NCBI GenBank assembly: GCA_902363735.1
Contig: CABJBA010000003.1
Span: forward strand, 427,048 to 491,047
From: Clostridiaceae bacterium
GTDB taxonomy: Bacteria; Bacillota; Clostridia; Lachnospirales; Lachnospiraceae
Reading direction: 5' to 3'
DNA: 64,000 nt
The notes under the pieces are model-generated. The model was not told where the DNA came from and did not search any database. It saw nothing but the letters and a program-made list of their open reading frames with translations. Positions 1 through 7,051 of this stretch are shown piece by piece. Both the position numbers and the translations under genes were made by a program. Within the stretch, counting starts at the first letter, position 1, and every line of letters starts with the position of its first letter.

Positions 1-207
1 CGATACAATATCACTTTCATCAATGTATAAATAGGAAAGGCGGTCTTTTAAACCATGGCCGATGGCTCCCAGCGCCCCATGCCTTCCACAGGCAAAGGGG
101 CAGACAAACAGCTGATAGCTTTCCGGAACCAACATCCCCAGACGGACTACTCCCCACCCGCCGTGGGCAGGCGATGTATAATGAAGCGTACTGCAATCAA
201 TGTTCAT
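1..207 (-). CDS. Nitrogenase component 1-like protein (N-terminal 69 residues, runs off the window)
   Basis: The gene starts at an ATG at 207 and leaves the window at base 1, so only 69 residues are visible. They include a SPAHGGWG segment and a [12 protein letters not shown] segment whose two cysteines are placed like metal-cluster ligands of nitrogenase component-1 (NifD/NifK/BchN-type) proteins. Its start overlaps the last 11 bases of the NifH-like gene, which implies translational coupling and a two-component reductase. By family, component 1 would carry the catalytic site fed with electrons by the NifH-like partner. The substrate cannot be told, because no nif biosynthesis gene is visible and the short protein start differs from true NifD. 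Family call is likely; function is open. Confidence 0.72.
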   Translation of the reverse strand, partial: MNIDCSTLHYTSPAHGGWGVVRLGMLVPESYQLFVCPFACGRHGALGAIGHGLKDRLSYLYIDESDIVS

Positions 208-958
208 GACCACACACCTCCAGAATGGATTTGGCCAGGGAACGGTATTCTCCTGCCATGGCACTTTCGGGAAATGCTTCCACCACTGTTTTTTTCTGGT
301 TCTCTGACTCTTGTACCACTCCATCCCTGGGCAAAATCCGCACGATCTTTCCGCCGCTTTCTTCTGCAAATTCTGATACAAGTTCCTGCTCTTTTTCAAT
401 ATTCCGTGAGTTTAAAATGATACCTGAATATCGGGCATATCCCCGCTTTGAAAATTGACCCACAGCGCTGACAATATTGGCGGCTGCATAAAGGGACATT
501 TTTTCCCCCGATGTAACCACAAACACATGCTCCGCATACCCGCCCCGAATGGGCATGGCAAAGCCTCCGCATACCACATCGCCAAGAACATCATAAAGTA
601 CGATATCCGGCTTGTATATCTCATAAGCATTCAGCGCTTCCAATCGCTCAAAAGCGGTAATAATCCCCCGCCCGGCACAGCCTATTCCTGGAGTCGGGCC
701 TCCGGCTTCCACACATAACACCCCGTTGTAGCCGGGAAATACAATATCCGAAAGCTCCACATGATCGGACTTTTCCTTAATCGCATCCAAAACCGTCTTT
801 ACCGGCTTTCCCAATGTGAGATTCTGTGTGGAGTCTGCTTTCGGGTCACATCCGATCTGCATCACCCGGTATCCCATGTCAGACAACGCTGCTGCCAGGT
901 TTGAGGTTGTTGTGCTCTTGCCAATTCCTCCCTTCCCGTATACCGCAATCTTTAACAT
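197..958 (-). CDS. NifH-like nitrogenase reductase (iron protein family)
   Basis: A 253-residue P-loop protein of the NifH/BchL/CfbC family, close to the usual length. Walker A is GKGGIGKST at residues 8-16. The two cysteines that ligate the shared 4Fe-4S cluster of the homodimer are at about Cys94 ([13 protein letters not shown], including the family Arg) and Cys130 ([11 protein letters not shown]). By family it would be an ATP-driven electron donor to the component-1 protein encoded directly downstream with an 11-base overlap. The ribosome site AAGGAGAG precedes the ATG. It lies 51 bases behind the Crp/Fnr-type gene on the same strand, with an inverted repeat in the gap. No nifDK, nifE or nifB is seen, so this is a nitrogenase-like system and not proven nitrogen fixation. 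Confidence 0.88.
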   Translation of the reverse strand: MLKIAVYGKGGIGKSTTTSNLAAALSDMGYRVMQIGCDPKADSTQNLTLGKPVKTVLDAIKEKSDHVELSDIVFPGYNGVLCVEAGGPTPGIGCAGRGIITAFERLEALNAYEIYKPDIVLYDVLGDVVCGGFAMPIRGGYAEHVFVVTSGEKMSLYAAANIVSAVGQFSKRGYARYSGIILNSRNIEKEQELVSEFAEESGGKIVRILPRDGVVQESENQKKTVVEAFPESAMAGEYRSLAKSILEVCGHEH

Positions 959-984
959 ATATAACTCTCCTTAGGTCGCTTTTA

Positions 985-1014
985 GTTAGTATAAACTAAC
1001 CTCTGCATACTAAC
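985..1014 (-). promoter_or_regulatory. Inverted repeats between the regulator and the NifH-like gene
   Basis: The gap between the Crp/Fnr-type gene and the NifH-like gene holds GTTAGTATAAACTAAC (985-1000), a 6-4-6 inverted repeat. A third half-site ATACTAAC (1007-1014) overlaps the regulator's stop codon. The TTAGT-N4-ACTAA core has the spacing of Crp/Fnr-type operators, so it is a candidate binding site for the adjacent regulator. No clear -35/-10 pair was identified with it, so it could also act in the RNA. Confidence 0.4.
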
Positions 1015-1696
1015 ATGAAGCTGCCGGGGAGTCAAGATGATGCCGGGAAAACTGTCTCAGATGAGATACATCCCTGATCACAATCTTCTGATCCGTATAC
1101 TCAATTGCTTTAGAAAGCCGGAAGTTGTCCAGCTCCCGATACAATGTTGCACGGCTGATTCCCAGGCTGGAGCACAGACCGGTCTTGCCTGTGCGCAGGT
1201 AAATCACCCCATTGCTGTTTGCGTGGCTCACCAAGTAATCTGCCAGACGGGCTTTGGCAGAGGTGGTATTAAGCATTTCGATTTTTTTCTGCAGAAACAG
1301 GATCTTTTTATTAAAGATCGTCATGATATGAAGCATCAGTTCCGGATCCCTTTTAAACACCTTCAAAAGTTCACTTTTCTTTATGTACAGTACATTTGTG
1401 TTGCACATGCACTGGAGTGTGTTAGGCATCTCGGCATGAGTAAAAATCGTGCAGATGCCAAAACAGTCCTTGGGATAAATCCGTTTCATGGTCAATTCCT
1501 TTCCGTCCTGGGTAACCGAAGAAACGGCAATCTCGCCTGTTACCACAATACCGATGGATTTCTCTCCCATGTAGCGGTTGCTCACCAGGCTGCCTTTTTT
1601 TAAGCTGCACATACCAAACTCCATATCCCCCACATTCATTCCCCGGAATAATTCTGTGGTTTTTAAAAATTCCAGGTCCTTTACCTGTTGTGTCAC
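1010..1696 (-). CDS. Crp/Fnr family transcriptional regulator
   Basis: A 228-residue protein with a cyclic-nucleotide-binding-type N-terminal domain (about 10-150) and a C-terminal winged helix containing GLCSSLGISRATLYRELDNF, a classic recognition helix with the R-x-T-x-x-R pattern of the family. The GTG at 1696 is chosen because AGGGAGG lies 8 bases upstream; an ATG-started extension to 1747 has no such site. No N-terminal Cys cluster of the FNR type is seen, so the signal is probably a small molecule or redox state rather than an Fe-S cluster. It is divergent from the GTPase/ABC genes and upstream of the NifH-like gene, so it is the likely local switch. Confidence 0.85.
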   Translation of the reverse strand: MTQQVKDLEFLKTTELFRGMNVGDMEFGMCSLKKGSLVSNRYMGEKSIGIVVTGEIAVSSVTQDGKELTMKRIYPKDCFGICTIFTHAEMPNTLQCMCNTNVLYIKKSELLKVFKRDPELMLHIMTIFNKKILFLQKKIEMLNTTSAKARLADYLVSHANSNGVIYLRTGKTGLCSSLGISRATLYRELDNFRLSKAIEYTDQKIVIRDVSHLRQFSRHHLDSPAASC

Positions 1697-1770
1697 ATGA
1701 GACACCTCCCTTTTCACATGTCTGCTATAATACTTTGGAAATACCATTATTATACAAGGAGACGGAAAAA

Positions 1771-2481
1771 ATGAAAAGTAAAATAATTCTCATTAGCGGC
1801 GGCTCTGCTTCGGGCAAGACCCTGGCTGCCACAAATCTGATCCGGCATATTCATTCTGTCGGCAAGCGCTCCTCTGTCTGCAAGATCGACTGTCTGCATT
1901 CCGATGACCCGGCTGCCTATCAGGCTCTGGAGGTTCCGTTTATACTTGGTCTGTCCGGTGACATATGCCCGGATCATTTCCTGGTTTCAAATCTGGAGGA
2001 AATGATCTCCTGGAATGAACAGCAGGAAACTGAATATTTAATTATCGAAACTGCCGGACTTTGTAACCGCTGTTCCCCGGCCACCGTTCACACGGTCAGC
2101 ATCTGCGTGACAGACTGCACCAGCAGCCTGCGTTCCCCTAAAAAGCTTGGGCCAATGCTGACAACTGCCGATATCATTCTCATGACAAAAATTGATATGG
2201 TTTCCCAGGCAGAAAAAGAAATTATCCATTATAATATCAGCTCTTTAAATCCAACCGCTCATATCTTTCCTGTAGACGGATTATCCGGTTACGGCAGCGG
2301 ACTTCTCTTCCAGTATTTGGAAAGCCTTCCCGAAACAGGCTGGAACAGCAATGACACTCTGCGTCACACCATGCCTGCCGGTGTCTGCTCTTACTGTGTG
2401 GGAGAAAAGCGGATCGGCACCATGTATCAGCATGGCATTGTGGAAAAAATGGACTTTAAGGAGGTGCACCGTGTTTCATGA
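1771..2481 (+). CDS. HypB/CobW-like SIMIBI-class GTPase
   Basis: A 236-residue P-loop protein. Walker A is GGSASGKT (10-17). A switch-like IIETAGLCNRC and the base-recognition motif TKID (about 151-154) match HypB/UreG-type metallochaperone GTPases, where the IEN-G-LVC segment corresponds. A CSYC pair lies near the C-terminus and could bind a metal. AAGGAGAC precedes the ATG at 1771. It is first in a tight plus-strand operon (11-base overlap with the next gene) and divergent from the Crp/Fnr-type regulator. Inference: a metal-insertion or maturation GTPase for the nitrogenase-like reductase. It is not a clear orthologue of HypB, as no His-rich stretch is present. Confidence 0.65.
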   Translation: MKSKIILISGGSASGKTLAATNLIRHIHSVGKRSSVCKIDCLHSDDPAAYQALEVPFILGLSGDICPDHFLVSNLEEMISWNEQQETEYLIIETAGLCNRCSPATVHTVSICVTDCTSSLRSPKKLGPMLTTADIILMTKIDMVSQAEKEIIHYNISSLNPTAHIFPVDGLSGYGSGLLFQYLESLPETGWNSNDTLRHTMPAGVCSYCVGEKRIGTMYQHGIVEKMDFKEVHRVS

Positions 2482-3226
2482 ACTGACAATTATCCCCGGC
2501 CGCAATAAAGATGGACAGCAGGAAGCTTCTCTTCCCTTAACCATGAAGCCTGGACAGCTGTACGCAGTGGTAGGCCATACCGGTTCGGGAAAAAGCCGGC
2601 TGATTCAGGATTTGGAACAGCTGGCCTGCGGCGACACGGTCACAGGACGGCATGTTTGGATCAACGGAAACCTGCAGGAAAGACAAGACCGCTTTCACAC
2701 CTCCAGACAGCTGATTGCCCATTTAAGCCAGAATATGCGTTTCGTACTGGATGTGACGGTAGAGGAATTTATCCGCATGCACTGCACCTGCCGGCAGCGT
2801 GACTGGCATAGGGTTCTTCCGGAAGTCATTGACCATGCCAACACCATTACCCCGGAACATTTACATAAAAATGACAGCTTGAATCTTTTAAGCGGCGGTC
2901 AAAGCCGCGCCCTGATGATTTCTGATGTGGCCGTTCTATGCGAAAGTCCCATTGTTCTGATTGACGAAGTGGAAAATGCCGGTATTCATAAAGAAAAAGC
3001 GCTGCACCTGCTGTTAAAAAAACAGAAACTGGTGCTGATCGCCACACACGACCCACACACTGCCTTAATGAGTGACTGCAGGATCTGTATGAAAAACGGA
3101 GGAATACAATCGGTGATCAAACGAAATGAAAAAGAACAGGAAACCTGGGAACGCCTGGATACATACCAGCAATATATTGCAGAAATGCAAAGAAAGATGA
3201 GAATCGGTGAATTATGCGTAAAATAA
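2471..3226 (+). CDS. ABC-type ATPase
   Basis: A 251-residue nucleotide-binding protein with all ABC motifs: Walker A GHTGSGKS (about 35-42), signature LLSGGQSRA (about 139-147), Walker B VLIDEVE and switch histidine in IATHDPH. The GTG at 2471 is preceded by a perfect AAGGAGGTG and overlaps the GTPase stop by 11 bases. No permease gene is present in the cluster, which is unusual for a transporter. The Walker B continues with EVENAG rather than the common EPTSALD. It may act on a cytoplasmic partner, such as the next gene's binding-fold protein, rather than in uptake. Confidence 0.75.
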   Translation: MFHELTIIPGRNKDGQQEASLPLTMKPGQLYAVVGHTGSGKSRLIQDLEQLACGDTVTGRHVWINGNLQERQDRFHTSRQLIAHLSQNMRFVLDVTVEEFIRMHCTCRQRDWHRVLPEVIDHANTITPEHLHKNDSLNLLSGGQSRALMISDVAVLCESPIVLIDEVENAGIHKEKALHLLLKKQKLVLIATHDPHTALMSDCRICMKNGGIQSVIKRNEKEQETWERLDTYQQYIAEMQRKMRIGELCVK

Positions 3227-4083
3227 GTATGTACTGGAATAATATCTGTGTCCTCCACCGGTATGAAAAGAAACATATAGAAGAGGTAACAGCCCTTCTG
3301 AAAGAACAGGATATCCTGCTGGAAACGGAATATTTTGGGCTGGGATATGCGAAAAAGCTGTCAGAGGACGTAAAAAGTACCGGGGTAACACCGGACATCA
3401 TTGTATCCACCGATTTAGAAGTGTTTGAAGATCCGGAAATCTATGGTTTGTTTAAGGAAGACCTCCTGGAAATACAGGACTTATTTCCATTAAAAAAAGA
3501 GATTCGAAACACCAATCTCTGTCAGAACAAACACCTTCTTCCTTTTTTAGTGATTCCCCTTGTTATGGTATTCAACAAACAGATATTGGCCGGTCAGACT
3601 TTGCCTGCATCCCTTAAAGAACTGGCCGTATATCCCAAGGCATTTGGAGGAAAGGCGAACTCAGCCGGACGGGGTGTCATAAAGCAGCTTACCTGGCTGT
3701 ACGGAAAAGAATTTACGGATTTATTTTTGGAAAATGCCTCGATCCTGGACATGCCGGTCCAATCTCTCCAAAGTGTCCAAAAAGGGCTCACTCCTGCAGC
3801 AATTACCCCATCCATCTTCGCTTTCCGGGCAGACGAAACACTACTTACGCTCCGGTATCCGAAAGAAGGAGCCTTAACCGTGCCTTCCTTTATTGCTGTA
3901 AAAAACACACTGTCAATCGATCTTGCCGGATATATTCTTTCAAAACTGTTTACCGTAGACTTTTGTAATTATTTTGCTGAACAAGGAGAAATACAGCCCT
4001 GTTTCCAGCAGACCAAGGATGTAAACATGGTGGCTGAGCATGAATTTCGTTTTGTTTATCCGGATTTTTCTAAAAACACTTAA
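3214..4083 (+). CDS. Periplasmic-binding-protein-fold protein without signal peptide
   Basis: A 289-residue protein that resembles type 2 periplasmic-binding proteins (Fe3+/molybdate-type): an early TPDIIVSTDLE segment, then LPFLVIPLVMVFNKQI at the domain crossover. It starts MRKISMYWNN with no hydrophobic leader or lipobox, so it should be cytoplasmic. Its ATG lies inside the end of the ABC ATPase gene (13-base overlap), showing co-translation. Together with the GTPase and ABC ATPase it forms a soluble three-protein set beside the nitrogenase-like genes. Inference: metal or cofactor handling for that enzyme. The fold call is from pattern only. Confidence 0.55.
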   Translation: MRKISMYWNNICVLHRYEKKHIEEVTALLKEQDILLETEYFGLGYAKKLSEDVKSTGVTPDIIVSTDLEVFEDPEIYGLFKEDLLEIQDLFPLKKEIRNTNLCQNKHLLPFLVIPLVMVFNKQILAGQTLPASLKELAVYPKAFGGKANSAGRGVIKQLTWLYGKEFTDLFLENASILDMPVQSLQSVQKGLTPAAITPSIFAFRADETLLTLRYPKEGALTVPSFIAVKNTLSIDLAGYILSKLFTVDFCNYFAEQGEIQPCFQQTKDVNMVAEHEFRFVYPDFSKNT

Positions 4084-4650
4084 AGGATATCCGTTTTTTT
4101 CAGGCGGATTACAGACAAGGCCGTCAATCAGACAAAGGCAATGGGTCATCTTCACTGATACTGGAACGAAAAAATGATGGTATTCCATAACTAGGATGAC
4201 TTTTACCGTGCATTCTTTATTTCTATTATTCTTCTTTGCTATGAGATCCCTTTTCCAAAATCAAAAAAGCCAAAGAATATAAATGTAAAATACATTTTAT
4301 TCTCTAACTCCACAAGGTACAAAATTCTTCTTATAATCTTTTTCAAGAATGTAACTTCGGTATTATTTTGAAGGCTATATCTAAAAAAAGATTCTTCATC
4401 CGAACCACGCACTCAACGTTTGTTGATGCTGTGATTTGGATTCCTGGAAAGCGCAATTTGTTCTTGGCGGAACAATTATTATTCAAGCCAAAACAGACAC
4501 TACGTCTCTTTAATGATATATATGAATTTCAGAAATTTATCATAAAACTTTGTTTGATTGCATAGAAAACCGCACAGAACCATTTCCATTAGAATAAACT
4601 GAACTGAGAATAAAAATGCGTTGGTATTTAAGCAGTCTTCAGGAGTTTAT
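4084..4650. other. Intergenic region with one copy of a dispersed repeat
   Basis: About 570 bases, A+T-rich and without a convincing gene. A 65-codon frame at 4368-4565 lacks a good ribosome site. GATGCTGTGAT at 4424-4434 begins a short sequence that recurs at 6807 and 14500. AGGAG just before 4651 serves the next gene. No clear terminator follows the binding-fold gene. Confidence 0.5.
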
Positions 4651-6675
4651 ATGGACAATAACAGCTATAATACGGAAGCAATGGTAAGTGCAGGTTTACC
4701 TTATGATGATATAAACTGGTATACTATTGCAGGTCAGCCGTTTGGTGCTGCCTCCAAATTCAATGTTATTGTATTTAACGATGCAAATAACATTATAGAT
4801 ATTGAAGGGCCTGCAGCAATAGGCGGAAGTTTTTACAGCCCAAGGGGCCTGAGCGTTGGCTTTATCCGTAGAGGTAACGGAGCAGTCAGTTACTCGCCGA
4901 ATTTAGTACGATTTTTAGTTGGCGGTAATGTATCTATGACCGGCCCTTTGGTTGTTATCGGCCATGTGGTTGTCGGCGGTAGCTTCCGTGCAGCCAATGG
5001 AAGTACCTATTTGATCGGAAAAGATGGCATGACTGATGGAATACAAGAATTAAAATTTTTGTACCAGGCCAATGGGGGCAGTCAATATTGGACACCATCG
5101 GATAAGGGTGATCATTATGTGGTTCCCAGTTATGATGTACCAAGATATATACCTGCAAGCAGGATAGGTGCTAACATACCACGTTTCTTTCGTGATGCAA
5201 GGGAAAGCATCGGATATTCCCAAAACTGTATTGAAACTTTAACTCCAAACGGAAGTGTCGTGGATAATAATTATGAATGGATTTTAAGGGGTAATGACCC
5301 TGTACAGAATGTATTCCTTATCGATGTAAGACCAAATGGTCTAATCAACAAAGGAATACGTGCAGAAGTTCCACAAGGAAGTACGGTCATTGTAAGACTG
5401 AGAACGGGAGCAAATGCCCATTTGCAATACGGTGTATATGGGGAAAGAAATAAGGCGAATCAGACATTGTATTTGTTTGAGGATGCAACTAATATTTATA
5501 TGGAAAAATCTTCCGATATCTGGGGAAGTATACTGGCATCACAGGCTATGTTCCATGCACATCCTACCGGCGGTCATGTAAGCGGTAATGCTGCCTTAGG
5601 AGCATTTGCGGTAAATGCAGACAGCGGCTTTGAATTTCACTATTTTCCATTTGTTGGAGGTGTGATGTGTCAAGCCATAACACCAGCTCCTGCAGTTCCA
5701 GTTCCTGCAGTTCCAGCTCCTGCAGTACCAGCTCCAGTAGCTCCAGTCCCTGTAGTTCCAGTTCCTGCAGTTCCAGCTCCTGTAGTTCCAGCCCCTGTAG
5801 TTCCAGTTCCAGAAGTTCCAGTCCCTGCAGTTCCAGTTCCAGAAGTTCCAGTCCCTGCAGTTCCAGTTCCAGAAGTTCCAGTCCCTGTAGTACCAGCCCC
5901 TGTAGTTCCAGTTCCAGAAGTTCCAGTCCCTGTAGTTCCAGTCCCTGCAGTTCCAGTTCCAGAAGTTCCAGTCCCAGAAGTACCTCAGGTGTGCCCGACG
6001 TGTCCGTCACCCCCACCTTGTCCGACACCGCAGCCATGCCCTGTTTCCGAATCCTGCCCGACGTGCCCGACTCCGCAGCCATGTCCTGCCCCCGAATCCT
6101 GCCCAACGTGTCCGACACCGCCGCTATGTCCTGCTCCGGAGCCATGTCCCACGTGTCCGACTTCGCCGCCATGTCCTGCGCCGGTACCATGTCCGACGTG
6201 TCCGACTCCGCCGCCATGTCCCGCACCGGTACCATGCCCGATACCAGAGCCGTGTCCGGAATGCCCGACACCGCAGCCATGTCCAGTTTGCCCAGCCTGC
6301 CCGGAATGCCCGGTACCGGAAAAGGAATATATTTTCGTTCCAATAGCAACACCTGCAGAGTGTCCCGTTCCGGAACCCTGCCCTGTTTGCCAGGAATGCT
6401 TGATTAAACCCTGTATTATCATGGGATGTATCTGGGGATGCAGCTGCCAAGATTTCCATGATTGGGATGTAAAATTATATCAGAGATGCAACGACATCGA
6501 TACTTTTCTGTGCTGTGTACAGATTAACGGTTGTGGCTGCTTTGAATTTACAGTTCCTTATGAAGGCCTTTATATCTTAAAAGTAAGGATGTCTGATAGA
6601 TACTGCAAGACATTCCGGTGCAAACCAATCATAATTTTTAATAATATTGGTGTGGCCTGCTTTATGGTTGAATAA
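4651..6675 (+). CDS. Choice-of-anchor-A (CAA) domain protein with Val-Pro and Cys-Pro repeats
   Basis: A 674-residue protein. Residues about 10-340 match the CAA fold: FNVIVFNDANN, then IEGPAAIGGSF and VGGNVSM, and a closing HVSGNAALGAFA strand. Residues about 343-445 are 5-residue VPVPA/VPVPE repeats; about 445-565 are Cys-Pro units (CPTCPTPxPCPAPxP); the last 110 residues are Cys-rich (WGCSCQDF, CCVQINGCGCF). There is no signal peptide, LPxTG or membrane segment. That suggests a spore-coat/exosporium or other cross-linked surface layer rather than sortase anchoring; this is inference. ATG 4651 is preferred (AGGAG five bases upstream) over a TTG at 4621. A terminator follows. Confidence 0.75.
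   Translation: MDNNSYNTEAMVSAGLPYDDINWYTIAGQPFGAASKFNVIVFNDANNIIDIEGPAAIGGSFYSPRGLSVGFIRRGNGAVSYSPNLVRFLVGGNVSMTGPLVVIGHVVVGGSFRAANGSTYLIGKDGMTDGIQELKFLYQANGGSQYWTPSDKGDHYVVPSYDVPRYIPASRIGANIPRFFRDARESIGYSQNCIETLTPNGSVVDNNYEWILRGNDPVQNVFLIDVRPNGLINKGIRAEVPQGSTVIVRLRTGANAHLQYGVYGERNKANQTLYLFEDATNIYMEKSSDIWGSILASQAMFHAHPTGGHVSGNAALGAFAVNADSGFEFHYFPFVGGVMCQAITPAPAVPVPAVPAPAVPAPVAPVPVVPVPAVPAPVVPAPVVPVPEVPVPAVPVPEVPVPAVPVPEVPVPVVPAPVVPVPEVPVPVVPVPAVPVPEVPVPEVPQVCPTCPSPPPCPTPQPCPVSESCPTCPTPQPCPAPESCPTCPTPPLCPAPEPCPTCPTSPPCPAPVPCPTCPTPPPCPAPVPCPIPEPCPECPTPQPCPVCPACPECPVPEKEYIFVPIATPAECPVPEPCPVCQECLIKPCIIMGCIWGCSCQDFHDWDVKLYQRCNDIDTFLCCVQINGCGCFEFTVPYEGLYILKVRMSDRYCKTFRCKPIIIFNNIGVACFMVE
5684..5985 (+). 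repeat. In-frame 15-base tandem repeats coding VPxPx
   Basis: About 20 copies of a 15-base unit of the form GTTCCAGTTCCTGCA or GTTCCAGTTCCAGAA encode Val-Pro-(Val/Ala)-Pro-(Ala/Glu/Val). Longer 30- and 45-base blocks are repeated exactly, which points to recent slippage or unequal recombination and probable length variation between strains. It is part of the CAA gene; the Cys-Pro tract at 5986-6345 is a second, more diverged repeat family. Confidence 0.9.
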
Positions 6676-6712
6676 TTTTATATCAATTAACCTTGTATTA
6701 ATTTATATCAGG

Positions 6713-6755
6713 ACTGCTGCATGAGAGGTATACCTTAATTGCAGCAGTTTTTATT
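6713..6755 (+). terminator. Rho-independent terminator of the CAA gene
   Basis: ACTGCTGC (6713-6720) pairs with GCAGCAGT (6741-6748) around a loop that contains a further AGGTATACCT palindrome, followed directly by a T-rich run (TTTTATT). It lies 37 bases after the CAA stop codon. Confidence 0.85.
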
Positions 6756-7051
6756 GTATAGAAAAGTTTGCCCTAGGACAAAAGTACGCATGTCTCCACA
6801 TTACTCGATGCTGTGATACTAATGCCGGGAGGCATGGTTTGGCCTTGAAGATATCATTTTAGAATTTTAAAATTTAAACTATAAAGAATTTTCAGATAGT
6901 CCAAAATACAATCTAAGTTTATTCACTGCTGCCGGCTTCTCTCCATTCCATCAAACAATTTTAAGTGATACTTGTTTAATCCCAAAACCAATCCAACCAT
7001 CCGCTATTTTAAAAATCCCTCTCTCGTATCATTGTACCCCAAAAATACAAC
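6756..7051. other. Intergenic region with second copy of the dispersed repeat
   Basis: About 300 bases between the convergent CAA and helicase genes. The only notable element is GATGCTGTGATACTAATGCC at 6807-6826, continuing GGGAGG, which is nearly identical to 14500-14525. Read as protein it gives LLDAVILMPGG. No gene or terminator for the minus-strand operon was seen. Confidence 0.5.

Noticed and set aside
197..958. True nitrogen-fixation (nifH) gene
   Set aside because: The neighbours are not nifDK/ENB, and the component-1 start differs from NifD; only nitrogenase-like is supported.
4368..4565. A 65-codon frame upstream of the CAA gene
   Set aside because: No ribosome site and no family resemblance; it contains a dispersed-repeat relic.
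5684..5985. Regular short repeats that could look like a CRISPR array
   Set aside because: The units are contiguous 15-base codon repeats within one open frame (VPxPx) with no unique spacers.
5564..6422. Long open frames on both strands in the repeat tract (Ser-rich, Leu/Glu-rich and Gly/His-rich translations)
   Set aside because: They are side effects of the 15-base repeat lacking stops in all frames; they have no ribosome sites.
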